From Brevundimonas sp. (GTDB taxonomy: Bacteria; Pseudomonadota; Alphaproteobacteria; Caulobacterales; Caulobacteraceae), in assembly GCF_030704825.1 (NCBI RefSeq), contig NZ_JAUYNX010000008.1, positions 1 to 64,000 on the forward strand: 64,000 nt of DNA. Direction: 5' to 3'. Position 1 is the first letter of the stretch; every line of letters begins with the position of its first letter. Shown here one piece after another: positions 7,787 through 16,082 of the stretch. The notes below the pieces were generated by a model. The model made no database searches. It saw only the letters and a list, made by a program, of their open reading frames with translations, and was not told the origin of the DNA. A program made the translations under genes and the position numbers.

Positions 7787-9199
7787 TCAAACATCCAGCA
7801 CCCAGGTGTCCTTGGTCCCGCCGCCCTGGCTGGAGTTGACCACCAGCGAGCCGGGCTTCAGCGCCACCCGGGTCAGCCCGCCCGGTGCGACCCTGATCCC
7901 GTCGGGGCTCGACAGCACGAACGGCCGCAGGTCGACGTGGCGGCCGCACAGCTCTCCCTTGTCCAGCGTCGGCGCGGTCGACAGCGCCAGGGTCGGCTGG
8001 GCGATGAAGTCGTCGGGATCGTTGATCAGCTTCTTCCGGAACGCCTCGAGTTCGGCCTTGGTCGCCGCCGGGCCGACCAGCATGCCGTAGCCGCCCGAGC
8101 CCCCGACCTCCTTGACCACCAGCTGGTCCAGTTTCGAAAGCACCTCCTTCAGCGCCTCCGGCTCGCGGCAGCGCCAGGTCGGGACGTTCTTCAGGATCGC
8201 CTCTTCGCCGGTGAAGAAGCGGATGATCTCCGGCATGTAGGTATAGACCGCCTTGTCGTCGGCCACGCCGGTGCCGACGGCGTTGGCCAGGGTCACCGTC
8301 CCCTCCTGGTAGGCCGTCATCAGCCCGGGCACGCCGAGGGTGGAGTCCGGCCGGAAGGTCAGGGGATCCAGGAAGTCGTCGTCGATGCGGCGATAGACGA
8401 CGTCGACCTGCTGGCGGCCCTGGGTCGTGCGCATGAAGACCTTGCCATCGTCGACGAACAGATCCCGCCCCTCGACCAGCTCAACACCCAGCTTGTCCGC
8501 CAGGAAGGAGTGTTCGTAATAGGCCGAGTTGAACGGCCCCGGCGTCAGCACCACGATGGTCGGATCGGCCCCCGCCGCCTCGGGTGCGCAGGCCCTGAGC
8601 GACGCCAGCAGCATGTCCGTATAGGTCTCGACCGGCCGCACCGGATAGTCGGCGAACAGGTCGGGGAACAACCGCATCATCATCTCGCGGTTCTCCAGCA
8701 TGTAGGAGACCCCGCTGGGCGTGCGGCAATTGTCCTCCAGCACGTAGAAGCCGTCCTCGCCCGTTCGCACCAGATCGACGCCGGCGATCTGCACCCACAC
8801 CCCGCGCGGCGGCCGGCGGCCCTGCATCTCGGGCACATAGTGGGGATTGGTCAGCACCAGCTCGGCCGGGATCACCCCCGCCTTCAGGCACTCCTGCGGT
8901 CCGTAGACGTCGGCGAGGAACAGGTTGATCGCCTTGACCCGCTGCACCAGGCCGGCCTCGAGGCCCGACCATTCGGCCGCCCCGATGATGCGCGGCACCA
9001 CGTCGAACGGGATCAGCCGCTCGCTGGATTCCGCGTCCCCATACACGGCGAAGGTGATGCCCATGCGGCGGAAGAACAGCTCCGCCTGACGCGAACGCGC
9101 CTGCAGCAGACCCTCGGGGGCGTCCGCCAGCCACCGGGCGAGGCCGCGATAGCTGTCGCGGACTCCGCCGCCGTCACCTGACATTTCGTCGAAGGCCAT
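7787..9199 (-). CDS. Circularly permuted ATP-grasp protein of the Anbu cluster
   Basis: A 470-residue protein of the circularly permuted ATP-grasp family (DUF404/DUF407 type). The N-terminal half holds LEDNCRTPSGVSYMLENR (154-171) and VVYRRIDDD (267-275), normally at the C-terminal end of ATP-grasp folds. The glycine-rich nucleotide loop VVKEVGGSGGYGM comes afterwards at 361-373. ATP-grasp enzymes join a carboxylate to an amine via an acyl phosphate, so this is a predicted peptide or amide ligase of unknown substrate. It is the first gene of the Anbu cluster, separated from alpha-E by a repeat. A perfect inverted repeat lies about 50 bases upstream of its ATG. Confidence 0.9.
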   Translation of the reverse strand: MAFDEMSGDGGGVRDSYRGLARWLADAPEGLLQARSRQAELFFRRMGITFAVYGDAESSERLIPFDVVPRIIGAAEWSGLEAGLVQRVKAINLFLADVYGPQECLKAGVIPAELVLTNPHYVPEMQGRRPPRGVWVQIAGVDLVRTGEDGFYVLEDNCRTPSGVSYMLENREMMMRLFPDLFADYPVRPVETYTDMLLASLRACAPEAAGADPTIVVLTPGPFNSAYYEHSFLADKLGVELVEGRDLFVDDGKVFMRTTQGRQQVDVVYRRIDDDFLDPLTFRPDSTLGVPGLMTAYQEGTVTLANAVGTGVADDKAVYTYMPEIIRFFTGEEAILKNVPTWRCREPEALKEVLSKLDQLVVKEVGGSGGYGMLVGPAATKAELEAFRKKLINDPDDFIAQPTLALSTAPTLDKGELCGRHVDLRPFVLSSPDGIRVAPGGLTRVALKPGSLVVNSSQGGGTKDTWVLDV

Positions 9200-9248
9200 G
9201 CCGCTCCCGCTGCAAACTGATCGCAGCGTGGCCCGACAGGCGCCGCTT

Positions 9249-9268
9249 GCGCAACTGGAATGTTGCGC
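9249..9268. promoter_or_regulatory. Inverted repeat upstream of the ATP-grasp gene (candidate operator)
   Basis: GCGCAAC-TGGAAT-GTTGCGC is a perfect 7-bp inverted repeat with a 6-base spacer, 50-69 bases upstream of the ATP-grasp start on the minus strand. Position and symmetry suit a dimeric regulator. It is also 27 bases after the stop of the next gene upstream, so an RNA hairpin role is possible. Confidence 0.4.
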
Positions 9269-9294
9269 TGCGGCAAAGGTTCAACGGGCCTCGA

Positions 9295-9660
9295 TCAGCC
9301 CGTGACGGTCCAGTCGACCCCGCCGCCGGGCGCGATCTGCATCCGCCGGCGCGTGTCGCCATAGCCGACGATGCCCGCCGCCACGTCCCAGCAGCCGGCC
9401 GAGACGGTGAAATCATAGCTGCCGCCGCGCGGGATCGCATACCCCGACGGCAGCCGGTTCAGGCCGTAGGTCGAGGCGTTGCAGTCGGAAATCAGCACGA
9501 CATTGACCGCGCCGGAGCTCTGGTTGCTGACGCGGATCGTCCCCGTCGGCTCGCCCGGCCGGATCAGTTCGCCGCCGGTGATCAGCGAGGCGCAGCCGCC
9601 GAGGCTCGCGCCCAGGCCGATGATGGTCGCCGCCGCGGCGGCGCGAAATATCGCTTTCAT
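9295..9660 (-). CDS. Small putative lipoprotein, function unknown
   Basis: A 121-residue protein with a lipoprotein signal ending GASLGGC (Cys23), followed by a short beta-rich domain with a GTIRVSNQSSGAVNVVLIS segment and two further cysteines near CNAS and GCWDV that could form a disulfide. No family was recognised with confidence. It probably sits in a periplasm-facing membrane. It lies between the Anbu cluster and the protease-tyrosinase-acyltransferase group on the same strand, separated by 87 bases from the metzincin gene, so it may be the last gene of that group. Confidence 0.7.
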   Translation of the reverse strand: MKAIFRAAAAATIIGLGASLGGCASLITGGELIRPGEPTGTIRVSNQSSGAVNVVLISDCNASTYGLNRLPSGYAIPRGGSYDFTVSAGCWDVAAGIVGYGDTRRRMQIAPGGGVDWTVTG

Positions 9661-9747
9661 GGATGTCCCCTCCGGTTCCGCGCGAAGAGGATCATGGGGC
9701 CCGTCCGGCCACCCCTTTCGATTCCTGACTTCGCGGGGAAACGCGGT

Positions 9748-10578
9748 TCAGGGCCGTCCCGCGCCGCCGCGCCGGGCGACGGGTGCGCCCGTCATCGCAT
9801 AACAGGCGGCTCGCGTGGGCCGCGTGCCGTCGGGGGCGCCGTAGGCGGCGCGGATCGAGCAGAGATCAGCCGGGCTCAGTCGCCCCAGCCATCGGTCGGC
9901 GTTGCAGTAGTTCATGATCGAGGCGGGGTCGTAATAGGTCTCGTCGGCGACCTCGGCCTCGGGGGTGCGCATCCGCGCCACGCAATCCGGCGCGCGGGGG
10001 CTGACGTGGTCATGGGAAAAGCCCAGGGCGTGACCCAGCTCGTGCAGGGCGTCAGCGTAGAAGCAGCCCTCGCGACCGACCGTTCCGTTGCGGCCGCAGA
10101 TGCGGTTGGTCCTCAGATAGTCGGCGTTCAGCGAAATCGTCCCGCCACGCACCAGGTTGACGCCCAGATGGCTGGCCGAGGCGAACAGGTCCGGATCGTG
10201 GTCGACGCGGATCGGAATCCGTCGGTCCGGCCCGGTCGCCGGCGACCCGGCGCAGTCGGCGACGATGTCGAACTCCACCCGCGCCACGGCCTCCCAGGCC
10301 GCGGCGGCGTCCATGACCTTCTCTCGCGCCCAGGCGTCGGCCCCGGCGGGCGCCTGGAAGCACATCGGCACGCGCCCGTCCGGCCAGACGTCGGCCTCGG
10401 CCGGCGGCGGCGCCATGACCGGCGGCGGCGGCGGTGGCGGGGGCGGCGGGGGCGGCGGTGGCGGCGGTGGGGGCGGAACGTACGCCGGCTCCGGGTCCTG
10501 CACCGTCTCGCAGCCGGCCATGGGCAGGACGGCCGTTCCCAGCAGCAGGGCCGCCAGAGCGATCCTGAAAAGTCTCAT
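9748..10578 (-). CDS. Metzincin-type zinc metalloprotease lipoprotein with polyproline linker
   Basis: A 276-residue protein with a lipobox (LPMAGC, Cys23), an unbroken run of about 19 prolines (35-53), then a zinc peptidase domain. HELGHALGFSHD (His179, Glu180, His183, His189, Asp190) is the extended HExxHxxGxxH zinc site of metzincins, and SIMNY around Met222 is the expected Met-turn. This resembles matrixin/astacin-like proteases. Cysteines near 73, 109, 161, 172, 199 and 225 may form disulfides. It would be anchored outside the cytoplasmic membrane by a stiff proline stalk. Its ATG overlaps the tyrosinase stop by four bases, so the two are translationally coupled. Confidence 0.85.
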   Translation of the reverse strand: MRLFRIALAALLLGTAVLPMAGCETVQDPEPAYVPPPPPPPPPPPPPPPPPPPVMAPPPAEADVWPDGRVPMCFQAPAGADAWAREKVMDAAAAWEAVARVEFDIVADCAGSPATGPDRRIPIRVDHDPDLFASASHLGVNLVRGGTISLNADYLRTNRICGRNGTVGREGCFYADALHELGHALGFSHDHVSPRAPDCVARMRTPEAEVADETYYDPASIMNYCNADRWLGRLSPADLCSIRAAYGAPDGTRPTRAACYAMTGAPVARRGGAGRP

Positions 10579-11891
10579 GCCCAGCGGCTTTCGGTCAGGG
10601 TCAGCGACAGGTCCAGCGCCACGCCCTGCGCCGGCGGGCGGTTCAGTTCCGGGACCAGATCCTCGGCCTCCGCGGTGATGGTGACGGCCTCGTCGCCGTC
10701 GCCCAGCAGGTTGAGCACCTCCTCGCCGAACCGGAACGGCAGCACATAGTCGCCGGCGTGACCGTCATGTTCCCCTTCCCTGAGATGCAGGAAGGTCGGC
10801 GACGACCCCAGCGAGATCGTCCGCCCGGCGCAGGCCATGCGAATCTCGATCGACCGGTCCAGCAGCGCCTCGCTCGCGCCATAGGAGGCCGATCCCGCCC
10901 CGGCGATCATCAGCGTGTCATCCGCCGCCCGCATCCGCGCCACCGCCTCGGCCGGCAGGATCAGGGTCATGCGGTCCCGCCCGGGCGCGCACTCGCCCTG
11001 CACCTTGTAGACGACCCCGCCCAGGGGCTCGCGGCGGGTGGCTCCGGGCGGTCCGGCCTCGGGAACGCTGAACACCGGGAAGGGATACAGGCGGTCGTAG
11101 CCATAGCCCAGCGACCGGGTCTCGAGGATGTCGCCGACCCTCCAGTCGCCGGTGTCCTCGCCCTGCGCCCCAACGAAGCCGTTCAGGGTCCGCCCCGTCC
11201 AGTCCGCCGGATAGACGCCGCGCGCCTGCGTCGCGTGCCAGGTCGCCCAGACACGGTCCACATTGGCGTGGTGCATCCAGAAGATCGGATCGGTCGCCGC
11301 CGTCGACAGCCGCTTCATCAGCCCGCCGACCAGCTCGTGGATGTAGTTGTGGCCGTAGCCCTCGACCATGCCCGCCCCCGTCGGCAGCCGGCCGGCGAAG
11401 GTCTCGAACCCGTCCGAGGTCAGCCGCGCCATATAGGGCGACCGGGCCCAGCGGGCGGCGTTGAAGTCCAGGGTGTCGACCCCCCGCGCCCGCTGGCGCT
11501 CGTACAGACGCGCGCGCGGGTCCGTCACCCAGTCGGGCAGGATCTGGTGCTCCTGCGCGTCCCAGTAGGGCATGGCGAAGGTCTGGTGTCCGGTCAGCCC
11601 GGAGATGATCCGCTCCAGATGGGCCAGCTGCAGCCGGTGCCAGGGCAGAAACAGTCCGTTGTTGTGCTGGCCGTTGCGGGCGTGGATCGTGTTCTGGCGC
11701 GACCACGAGCGGGCGTCGCGGCGTCGCTTCATCAGCGCCATCCCCTCGCCGAAGGCGACGACGTCGTCGCTGGTCGCCGACAGGCTGGACGCCCCGCGCC
11801 GCACCCGCCGCGACGTCTGGCCGAGGGCCGGGCCGGCCCACAGGCCCAGCATGGCGGCGCCGGCCAGCGCCCTGCGTCTGTCGATTCTCAC
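10575..11891 (-). CDS. Tyrosinase family copper oxidase, probably Tat-exported
   Basis: A 438-residue protein with the common central domain of tyrosinases, type-3 dicopper enzymes that oxidise phenols. Probable CuA ligands are His70, His76 and His85 (RNGQHNN through FLPWHR), and CuB ligands are His181 and His185 (HNYIHELVGG) and His208 (DPIFWMHHANVDRVW). A C-terminal domain of about 200 residues follows. The start is taken as GTG 11891 behind a G-rich stretch, giving MRIDRRRALAGAAMLGL, a Tat-like signal that suits a folded copper enzyme; a TTG at 11909 is the alternative. It is coupled to the metzincin gene, which could act as its maturation protease; that link is inference. Confidence 0.87.
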   Translation of the reverse strand: MRIDRRRALAGAAMLGLWAGPALGQTSRRVRRGASSLSATSDDVVAFGEGMALMKRRRDARSWSRQNTIHARNGQHNNGLFLPWHRLQLAHLERIISGLTGHQTFAMPYWDAQEHQILPDWVTDPRARLYERQRARGVDTLDFNAARWARSPYMARLTSDGFETFAGRLPTGAGMVEGYGHNYIHELVGGLMKRLSTAATDPIFWMHHANVDRVWATWHATQARGVYPADWTGRTLNGFVGAQGEDTGDWRVGDILETRSLGYGYDRLYPFPVFSVPEAGPPGATRREPLGGVVYKVQGECAPGRDRMTLILPAEAVARMRAADDTLMIAGAGSASYGASEALLDRSIEIRMACAGRTISLGSSPTFLHLREGEHDGHAGDYVLPFRFGEEVLNLLGDGDEAVTITAEAEDLVPELNRPPAQGVALDLSLTLTESRWA

Positions 11892-11946
11892 GAAGCCCCC
11901 GCTTCTCAACCCGCCGTCGTCACTGCCTCCGGCGCCGGCGCACGTT

Positions 11947-12465
11947 TCACGAAACCCCGGTCGCTGTCGAGCCCGCTCCCGTCACAGGCTCCTGCCCGAT
12001 GAATCGCGCGTCGCGCGCCGCCGTCCAGGCCTCGCGGACGCCCTGGCGCGGCATGTCCACGCCGAACACCGCCAGCTGCGCGACCCACACCTCGGACAGC
12101 TGTTGCACGGTGCCCTGCACCCAGCCCGGCGCCTGCTGCCGCGACCAGTTCAGAGGCGAGACGGCGTTGAACACCAGCAGGAAGGCGGCGATCACCAGGA
12201 TCGCCCGGCTGCTCCAGCGCCGGTCCCGCGCCGCCACCCCCTCGTCGTCGAGCGGCGGCGCCGGCGGAAAGGCGAACCGCCCCAGCGCCGCCAGCCGGTT
12301 CTCGCGCGTCGGCAGGTCGTGGGCGTCGGCGTTCCGGATCCAGTCGCTGGGCGGATCGGCCGGCGGCGGCGGCAGGCTCTCGTACAGCGGCGGAAACGGC
12401 GACTCCGGCCGGTGAACCGGAAACGGCTCCAGCGGAATGTCGGGAGGATCGCGCTCGTCGGTCAT
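11947..12465 (-). CDS. Small membrane protein of the acyltransferase operon, function unknown
   Basis: A 172-residue protein with a proline-rich, acidic N-terminal half (rich in PPP and PF motifs), one clear hydrophobic segment at about 86-104 (SRAILVIAAFLLVFNAVSP), and a C-terminal region ending in a variable tail. This predicts a cytoplasmic proline-rich arm with a single membrane anchor. No family was recognised. It starts 15 bases after the MBOAT stop, on the same strand, and is therefore likely cotranscribed with the acylation genes, perhaps as an accessory or scaffold subunit. Confidence 0.75.
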   Translation of the reverse strand: MTDERDPPDIPLEPFPVHRPESPFPPLYESLPPPPADPPSDWIRNADAHDLPTRENRLAALGRFAFPPAPPLDDEGVAARDRRWSSRAILVIAAFLLVFNAVSPLNWSRQQAPGWVQGTVQQLSEVWVAQLAVFGVDMPRQGVREAWTAARDARFIGQEPVTGAGSTATGVS

Positions 12466-12480
12466 CGCGGGTCCAACGCC

Positions 12481-13896
12481 TCAGAACTGGAAATAGATGA
12501 AGGGGGCCACGCCCTCGGGGCGGACCGCCTCGATCAGCAGGAAGGCCGCCCCGATCAGCAGGCCAAGGGTGATCGACGGCGCCGCCTTCAGCCGCTCGGC
12601 CACGCCCTCTATGGCGCGCGGCGGCAGCCAGTGCATGGCCAGGCCGCCGACGATCAGGGTCAGCAGCAGCGGCGTCAGCATGACCGCCCGTCCCATCCGC
12701 CCCAGCCCCTGCAGCATCTGCATCGCCAGGTCGAAATTCTCGGCCCGGAACAGGATCCAGCCCAGGCAGACGATGTGGAAGGTCACCAGCACCCCGACCA
12801 CCGTCGGAATGACCTTTCGGTCCCCGAACCCCGCCCGGAACAATCGTTCGATCACCTGCACCCCGCCATGCAGCGCGCCCCACGCCAGGAAGGTCAGCGC
12901 CGCCCCGTGCCACAGCCCGCCCAGCACCATGGTGATGAAGACGTTGATGCAGCTGGCGAACAGCCCCTTCCGCCCCCCGCCCAGCGGCACATACAGATAG
13001 TCCCTCAACCAGCTCGACAGGCTGATGTGCCAGCGCCGCCAGAAGCTCTGCATCGACGCGGCCCGGTACGGCTGGTCGAAATTGCGCGGGAAGGAATAGC
13101 CCAGCAGGGCCGCGATCCCGATCGCCATGTCCGAATAGGCCGAGAAGTCGCAGTAGATCTGGACCGCATAGCCATAGACCGCCGCCGCGATGTCGACCGC
13201 CCCGAACGCCGTCGGATCGAAGAACACCGGGTCGACCAGATTGGCCGACAGCTCCGAGGCGATCACCGTCTTCTTGAACAGGCCCCAGACGATCAGCAGC
13301 AGGCCGTGGGTCGCCATCTCCCGCGTCAGCCGCGGCGTCCGGTCGAACTGCGGCAACAGGTCCGAGGCCCGCACGATCGGCCCCGCCACCAGATGCGGGA
13401 AGAAGCTCATCAGCAGCATGACGTCCAGTAGCGACTTCGCCGGCGGCGTCTTCCCGCGCTGCACGTCGACGACGTAGCTGATGCCCTGGAAGGTGAAGAA
13501 GGAAATCCCCACTGGCAGCACGATCTGCAGCAGCGGCAGGTCCCGCTCCCAGCCGAACCGCGCCAGCAGCTCGCCCGCCTCCTCGACGAAGAAGCCGTAG
13601 TATTTGAAGAAGCCGAGGATCAGCAGATTGGCCGCGACGCCCAGTCCGACCAGCCAGCCGCCGCCCTTGGCCTCGCCCCGGCGCTCGCGATCCCGCGCGA
13701 TCAGCGCCGCCACGCCCCAGTTCAGGATCGCCGAGCCGATCAGCAGACCGACGAACCGCCAGTCCCACTGGGCGTAGAAGAACCAGCTGGCCAGCAGCAG
13801 GAACAGCTTGCGCCGTCCGTTCTCACGATCCAGCGACCAGGCGGTGAAATAGACGATCAGAAAGAAGATCCCGAACGCCAGCGTGGGGAACAGCAT
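12481..13896 (-). CDS. MBOAT family O-acyltransferase (AlgI-like)
   Basis: A 471-residue polytopic membrane protein of the MBOAT family. FWRRWHISLSSWLRDYLY (His290) and LGGLWHGAA (His330) are the two conserved histidine motifs of AlgI/DltB-type transferases, and FPHLVAGPIVR and FRNFDQPYRA-like segments agree. Such proteins pass acyl groups, usually acetyl, across the membrane for transfer to a polysaccharide or other extracytoplasmic acceptor. Length matches AlgI. Its start codon is immediately next to the stop of the upstream SGNH hydrolase gene (13897), a typical MBOAT plus SGNH pair in which the SGNH protein completes acyl transfer. The acceptor is unknown. Confidence 0.93.
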   Translation of the reverse strand: MLFPTLAFGIFFLIVYFTAWSLDRENGRRKLFLLLASWFFYAQWDWRFVGLLIGSAILNWGVAALIARDRERRGEAKGGGWLVGLGVAANLLILGFFKYYGFFVEEAGELLARFGWERDLPLLQIVLPVGISFFTFQGISYVVDVQRGKTPPAKSLLDVMLLMSFFPHLVAGPIVRASDLLPQFDRTPRLTREMATHGLLLIVWGLFKKTVIASELSANLVDPVFFDPTAFGAVDIAAAVYGYAVQIYCDFSAYSDMAIGIAALLGYSFPRNFDQPYRAASMQSFWRRWHISLSSWLRDYLYVPLGGGRKGLFASCINVFITMVLGGLWHGAALTFLAWGALHGGVQVIERLFRAGFGDRKVIPTVVGVLVTFHIVCLGWILFRAENFDLAMQMLQGLGRMGRAVMLTPLLLTLIVGGLAMHWLPPRAIEGVAERLKAAPSITLGLLIGAAFLLIEAVRPEGVAPFIYFQF

Positions 13897-15183
13897 CTAG
13901 TCGACGCCTCCCGTCGCGGGACCGGCGTCCGCCTTCCACGCATCGTAGGCGGCCAGCAGGTCGGCGCTCAGCACGCCGCCGATCCAGCCGGCCCCGGCGC
14001 CGGTGAAATGCACCCGGTCCGGACGCATCAGGGGATCGGCCATCGACGCCAGCCGGTCCGCGGAACAGTCGCCCCCCATCCGCCCATGCCAGTCCCAGAA
14101 CGCCACACCCATGTCGGCGGCGACCCTTCGTTGCACGTCGCGGACCAGGGCCAGGGACGGCGGCGGCGCCCGCTGCCCGTCGACGCTGCACCCGTCGACG
14201 GCGCCGTTTCGCAAGGCGTCCGGCGCGCCGAGGATCATCAGCGACATGTCGAACGGGCCCAGCCGGCGCATCCGTTCGATCTGGTCCCGCAACAGCCGTT
14301 CGTAGGCGACCGGGTCCAGGTCCGGGTCGAACCCTTCATTGGTGCCGAACGCCAGCACCAGCAGCGTTGTCTTCCAGATGGCCAGTTCGCCGCTGACCAG
14401 ATCGTCCGAGCGGCTCGCCAGGTCCCGGAGGGTCGCGCCGGTGAGGCCCAGACCCGACACGACCACGCCGGAAGGGTCGCCCTCCAGCCAGACCGACGCG
14501 ATCGTCGCGCCGCTCCCGACCCCGCTGATGCGAATGCTCGAGGCCGGCCGGGCCAGCGGAAAGGTGATGCAGGCCGAGCCGTCGTCCGAGGTCGGGTTCA
14601 GGTTGATCGGCCACGGCTCGTCGTTGCCGGGATCGATGATCACGCCGTCTCCGCCGCCCCGGGGCCAGCCGCACACCCCGACCTGCCGCACCTCCGAGCC
14701 TGGCTCGAGGCGGAACTCCAATTGGCCCGGGCCGGCGCGCCCACGAACGGACGCCAGCCCGAATCCGGCGTTCCGTCGCCGCAACGCGTGAAGCGGCGCC
14801 ACCTCCGTCGACCAGCCTTCCGCCGCCAGTTCGACATGGAACGGCGCATAGCCCGGATAGGGCGGGCCGGCCGGCAGCGCGCCGCGTCCCCCCGATCCGA
14901 ACCGCGCCTGCAGGTCGGCCCTGAGCTTGCCGGTCAGGCCGTCTCCCGCCGTGTGGCTGTCGCCGATCTGGAGGACATGCACGGGGTGTTCACGCCCGCC
15001 CGCCCCGGCCGCGGCCAGCGCCTCGAACAGGCCCGACAGCGCCTCGGGCTGGCAGATGCCGCCGGGACATGTCGACGAACCGGGCGGAGGCGGCGGCGTG
15101 GGCGCGTAGGCGATCTCCTGGGCTGTCGCGGACGCGGCCAGCCCCCACAGTCCCCCCAGCAGGACCGCCCCGAACCGGCGCAT
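13897..15183 (-). CDS. Exported SGNH/GDSL hydrolase-like protein, probable O-acyl transfer partner
   Basis: A 428-residue protein with a signal peptide (MRRFGAVLLGGLWGLAASA) and an SGNH fold signature: the nucleophile block LQIGDSHTAGD (Ser76), FGTNEGF in the middle, and DRVHFTGAG near the C-terminus for the Asp-His pair. An inserted beta-rich region of about 150 residues sits after the nucleophile, as in AlgX/PatB-type acyltransferases. It is likely periplasmic. Two bases separate it from the DUF459 gene upstream and none from the MBOAT gene downstream. The open frame extends to 15999, but ATG 15183 gives the signal peptide and abuts the neighbouring stop. Confidence 0.87.
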   Translation of the reverse strand: MRRFGAVLLGGLWGLAASATAQEIAYAPTPPPPPGSSTCPGGICQPEALSGLFEALAAAGAGGREHPVHVLQIGDSHTAGDGLTGKLRADLQARFGSGGRGALPAGPPYPGYAPFHVELAAEGWSTEVAPLHALRRRNAGFGLASVRGRAGPGQLEFRLEPGSEVRQVGVCGWPRGGGDGVIIDPGNDEPWPINLNPTSDDGSACITFPLARPASSIRISGVGSGATIASVWLEGDPSGVVVSGLGLTGATLRDLASRSDDLVSGELAIWKTTLLVLAFGTNEGFDPDLDPVAYERLLRDQIERMRRLGPFDMSLMILGAPDALRNGAVDGCSVDGQRAPPPSLALVRDVQRRVAADMGVAFWDWHGRMGGDCSADRLASMADPLMRPDRVHFTGAGAGWIGGVLSADLLAAYDAWKADAGPATGGVD

Positions 15184-15185
15184 TC

Positions 15186-16082
15186 TCAGGGGGCGGACGT
15201 AGCGGTCGGGGCCGCGGCCGCCGCCGGCCGATCCAGTCCCGCGTCGCGTTTCAGCCGCGCCGCGACCGGGGCGCTCATGCGCAGATAGCCCGCCATCGAC
15301 ATGTGGATGCCGTCGTTGGCCCGCATCAGCACGCGGCGTCCCGCCCCGTTCGGCAGATAGGCCTCGTAGCCGCCCTCGGCGTTCGAAGTCAGGCCGACGG
15401 TCTCGATATAGGGCACCCCGAGAGCCCGCATCCGCGCCTCGACCACCCCGTTGATCAGCATCATCCGGCCGTCGAAACTGTCCCGCTTCATGCGTGGAAG
15501 GCCGACCCAGTAGACTGCCACGTCGCGGCTGCGCAACAGGGCGACCAGATCGTCGATCCGCTGGCCATAGGCGGCCTTCCAGCCGTCCGTCCCGAACATG
15601 TGCACGACGCCGCCGGTGTCGATGCCCTGGGCGTCGTTGGTGCCGAACAGCATGACCGCGACGTCCACCGGCCGTTCGTCCAGCTGGGCCCTGGTCTTGG
15701 CCTGGATGTTCACATAGTCGTAGCGGCTCAGCCCGGTCGAAACCTGCGAGAATTTGCTCACCGTGACGTTCGGCTGATCCTGCAGGTCGCGGTACAGGCC
15801 CGCGTACAGGCCGTCGGCCATCGAGTCTCCGAACACCCCGATCCGCAGCGGCCCCTGCACCAGCCGCGCGGACAGCGGCGTCGTCGGCGCGACGGCCGGA
15901 ACGGCGGGGGGCGCGGCGACGGCAGGTGCGGACGTCGGCGCGGGCGGGGCGGAGGCCGCGGCCCGGTCGCCCAGCATGACGGTCGGATTGCGCAGCCACG
16001 CCCGGCCGTCCGGCGTCAGCGCCAGCCCGGCCAGCACGCCGACCACGAAGATCGCCGTCAAAGCGTTGATGCCAGCGCGCAA
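15186..16082 (-). CDS. DUF459-like SGNH hydrolase, membrane-anchored
   Basis: A 298-residue protein with one N-terminal hydrophobic segment (about 6-23), a Pro/Ala-rich linker (about 42-70) and an SGNH domain: LRIGVFGDSMADGL (Ser87), VAVMLFGTNDAQG, and NDGIHMSMAGYLRM carrying the Asp-His pair. This matches DUF459 proteins, found near AlgI-type acyltransferases. The start is TTG at 16082, preceded by GGGGGA at Shine-Dalgarno distance; no ATG is available before the hydrophobic segment. It is the first gene of the tight acylation operon (two bases to the next gene). Substrate unknown. Confidence 0.83.
   Translation of the reverse strand: MRAGINALTAIFVVGVLAGLALTPDGRAWLRNPTVMLGDRAAASAPPAPTSAPAVAAPPAVPAVAPTTPLSARLVQGPLRIGVFGDSMADGLYAGLYRDLQDQPNVTVSKFSQVSTGLSRYDYVNIQAKTRAQLDERPVDVAVMLFGTNDAQGIDTGGVVHMFGTDGWKAAYGQRIDDLVALLRSRDVAVYWVGLPRMKRDSFDGRMMLINGVVEARMRALGVPYIETVGLTSNAEGGYEAYLPNGAGRRVLMRANDGIHMSMAGYLRMSAPVAARLKRDAGLDRPAAAAAPTATSAP

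Noticed and set aside
11906..13768. 620-codon minus-strand open frame overlapping the MBOAT gene in another frame
   Set aside because: The MBOAT frame has the histidine motifs and membrane helices; this one is a shadow.
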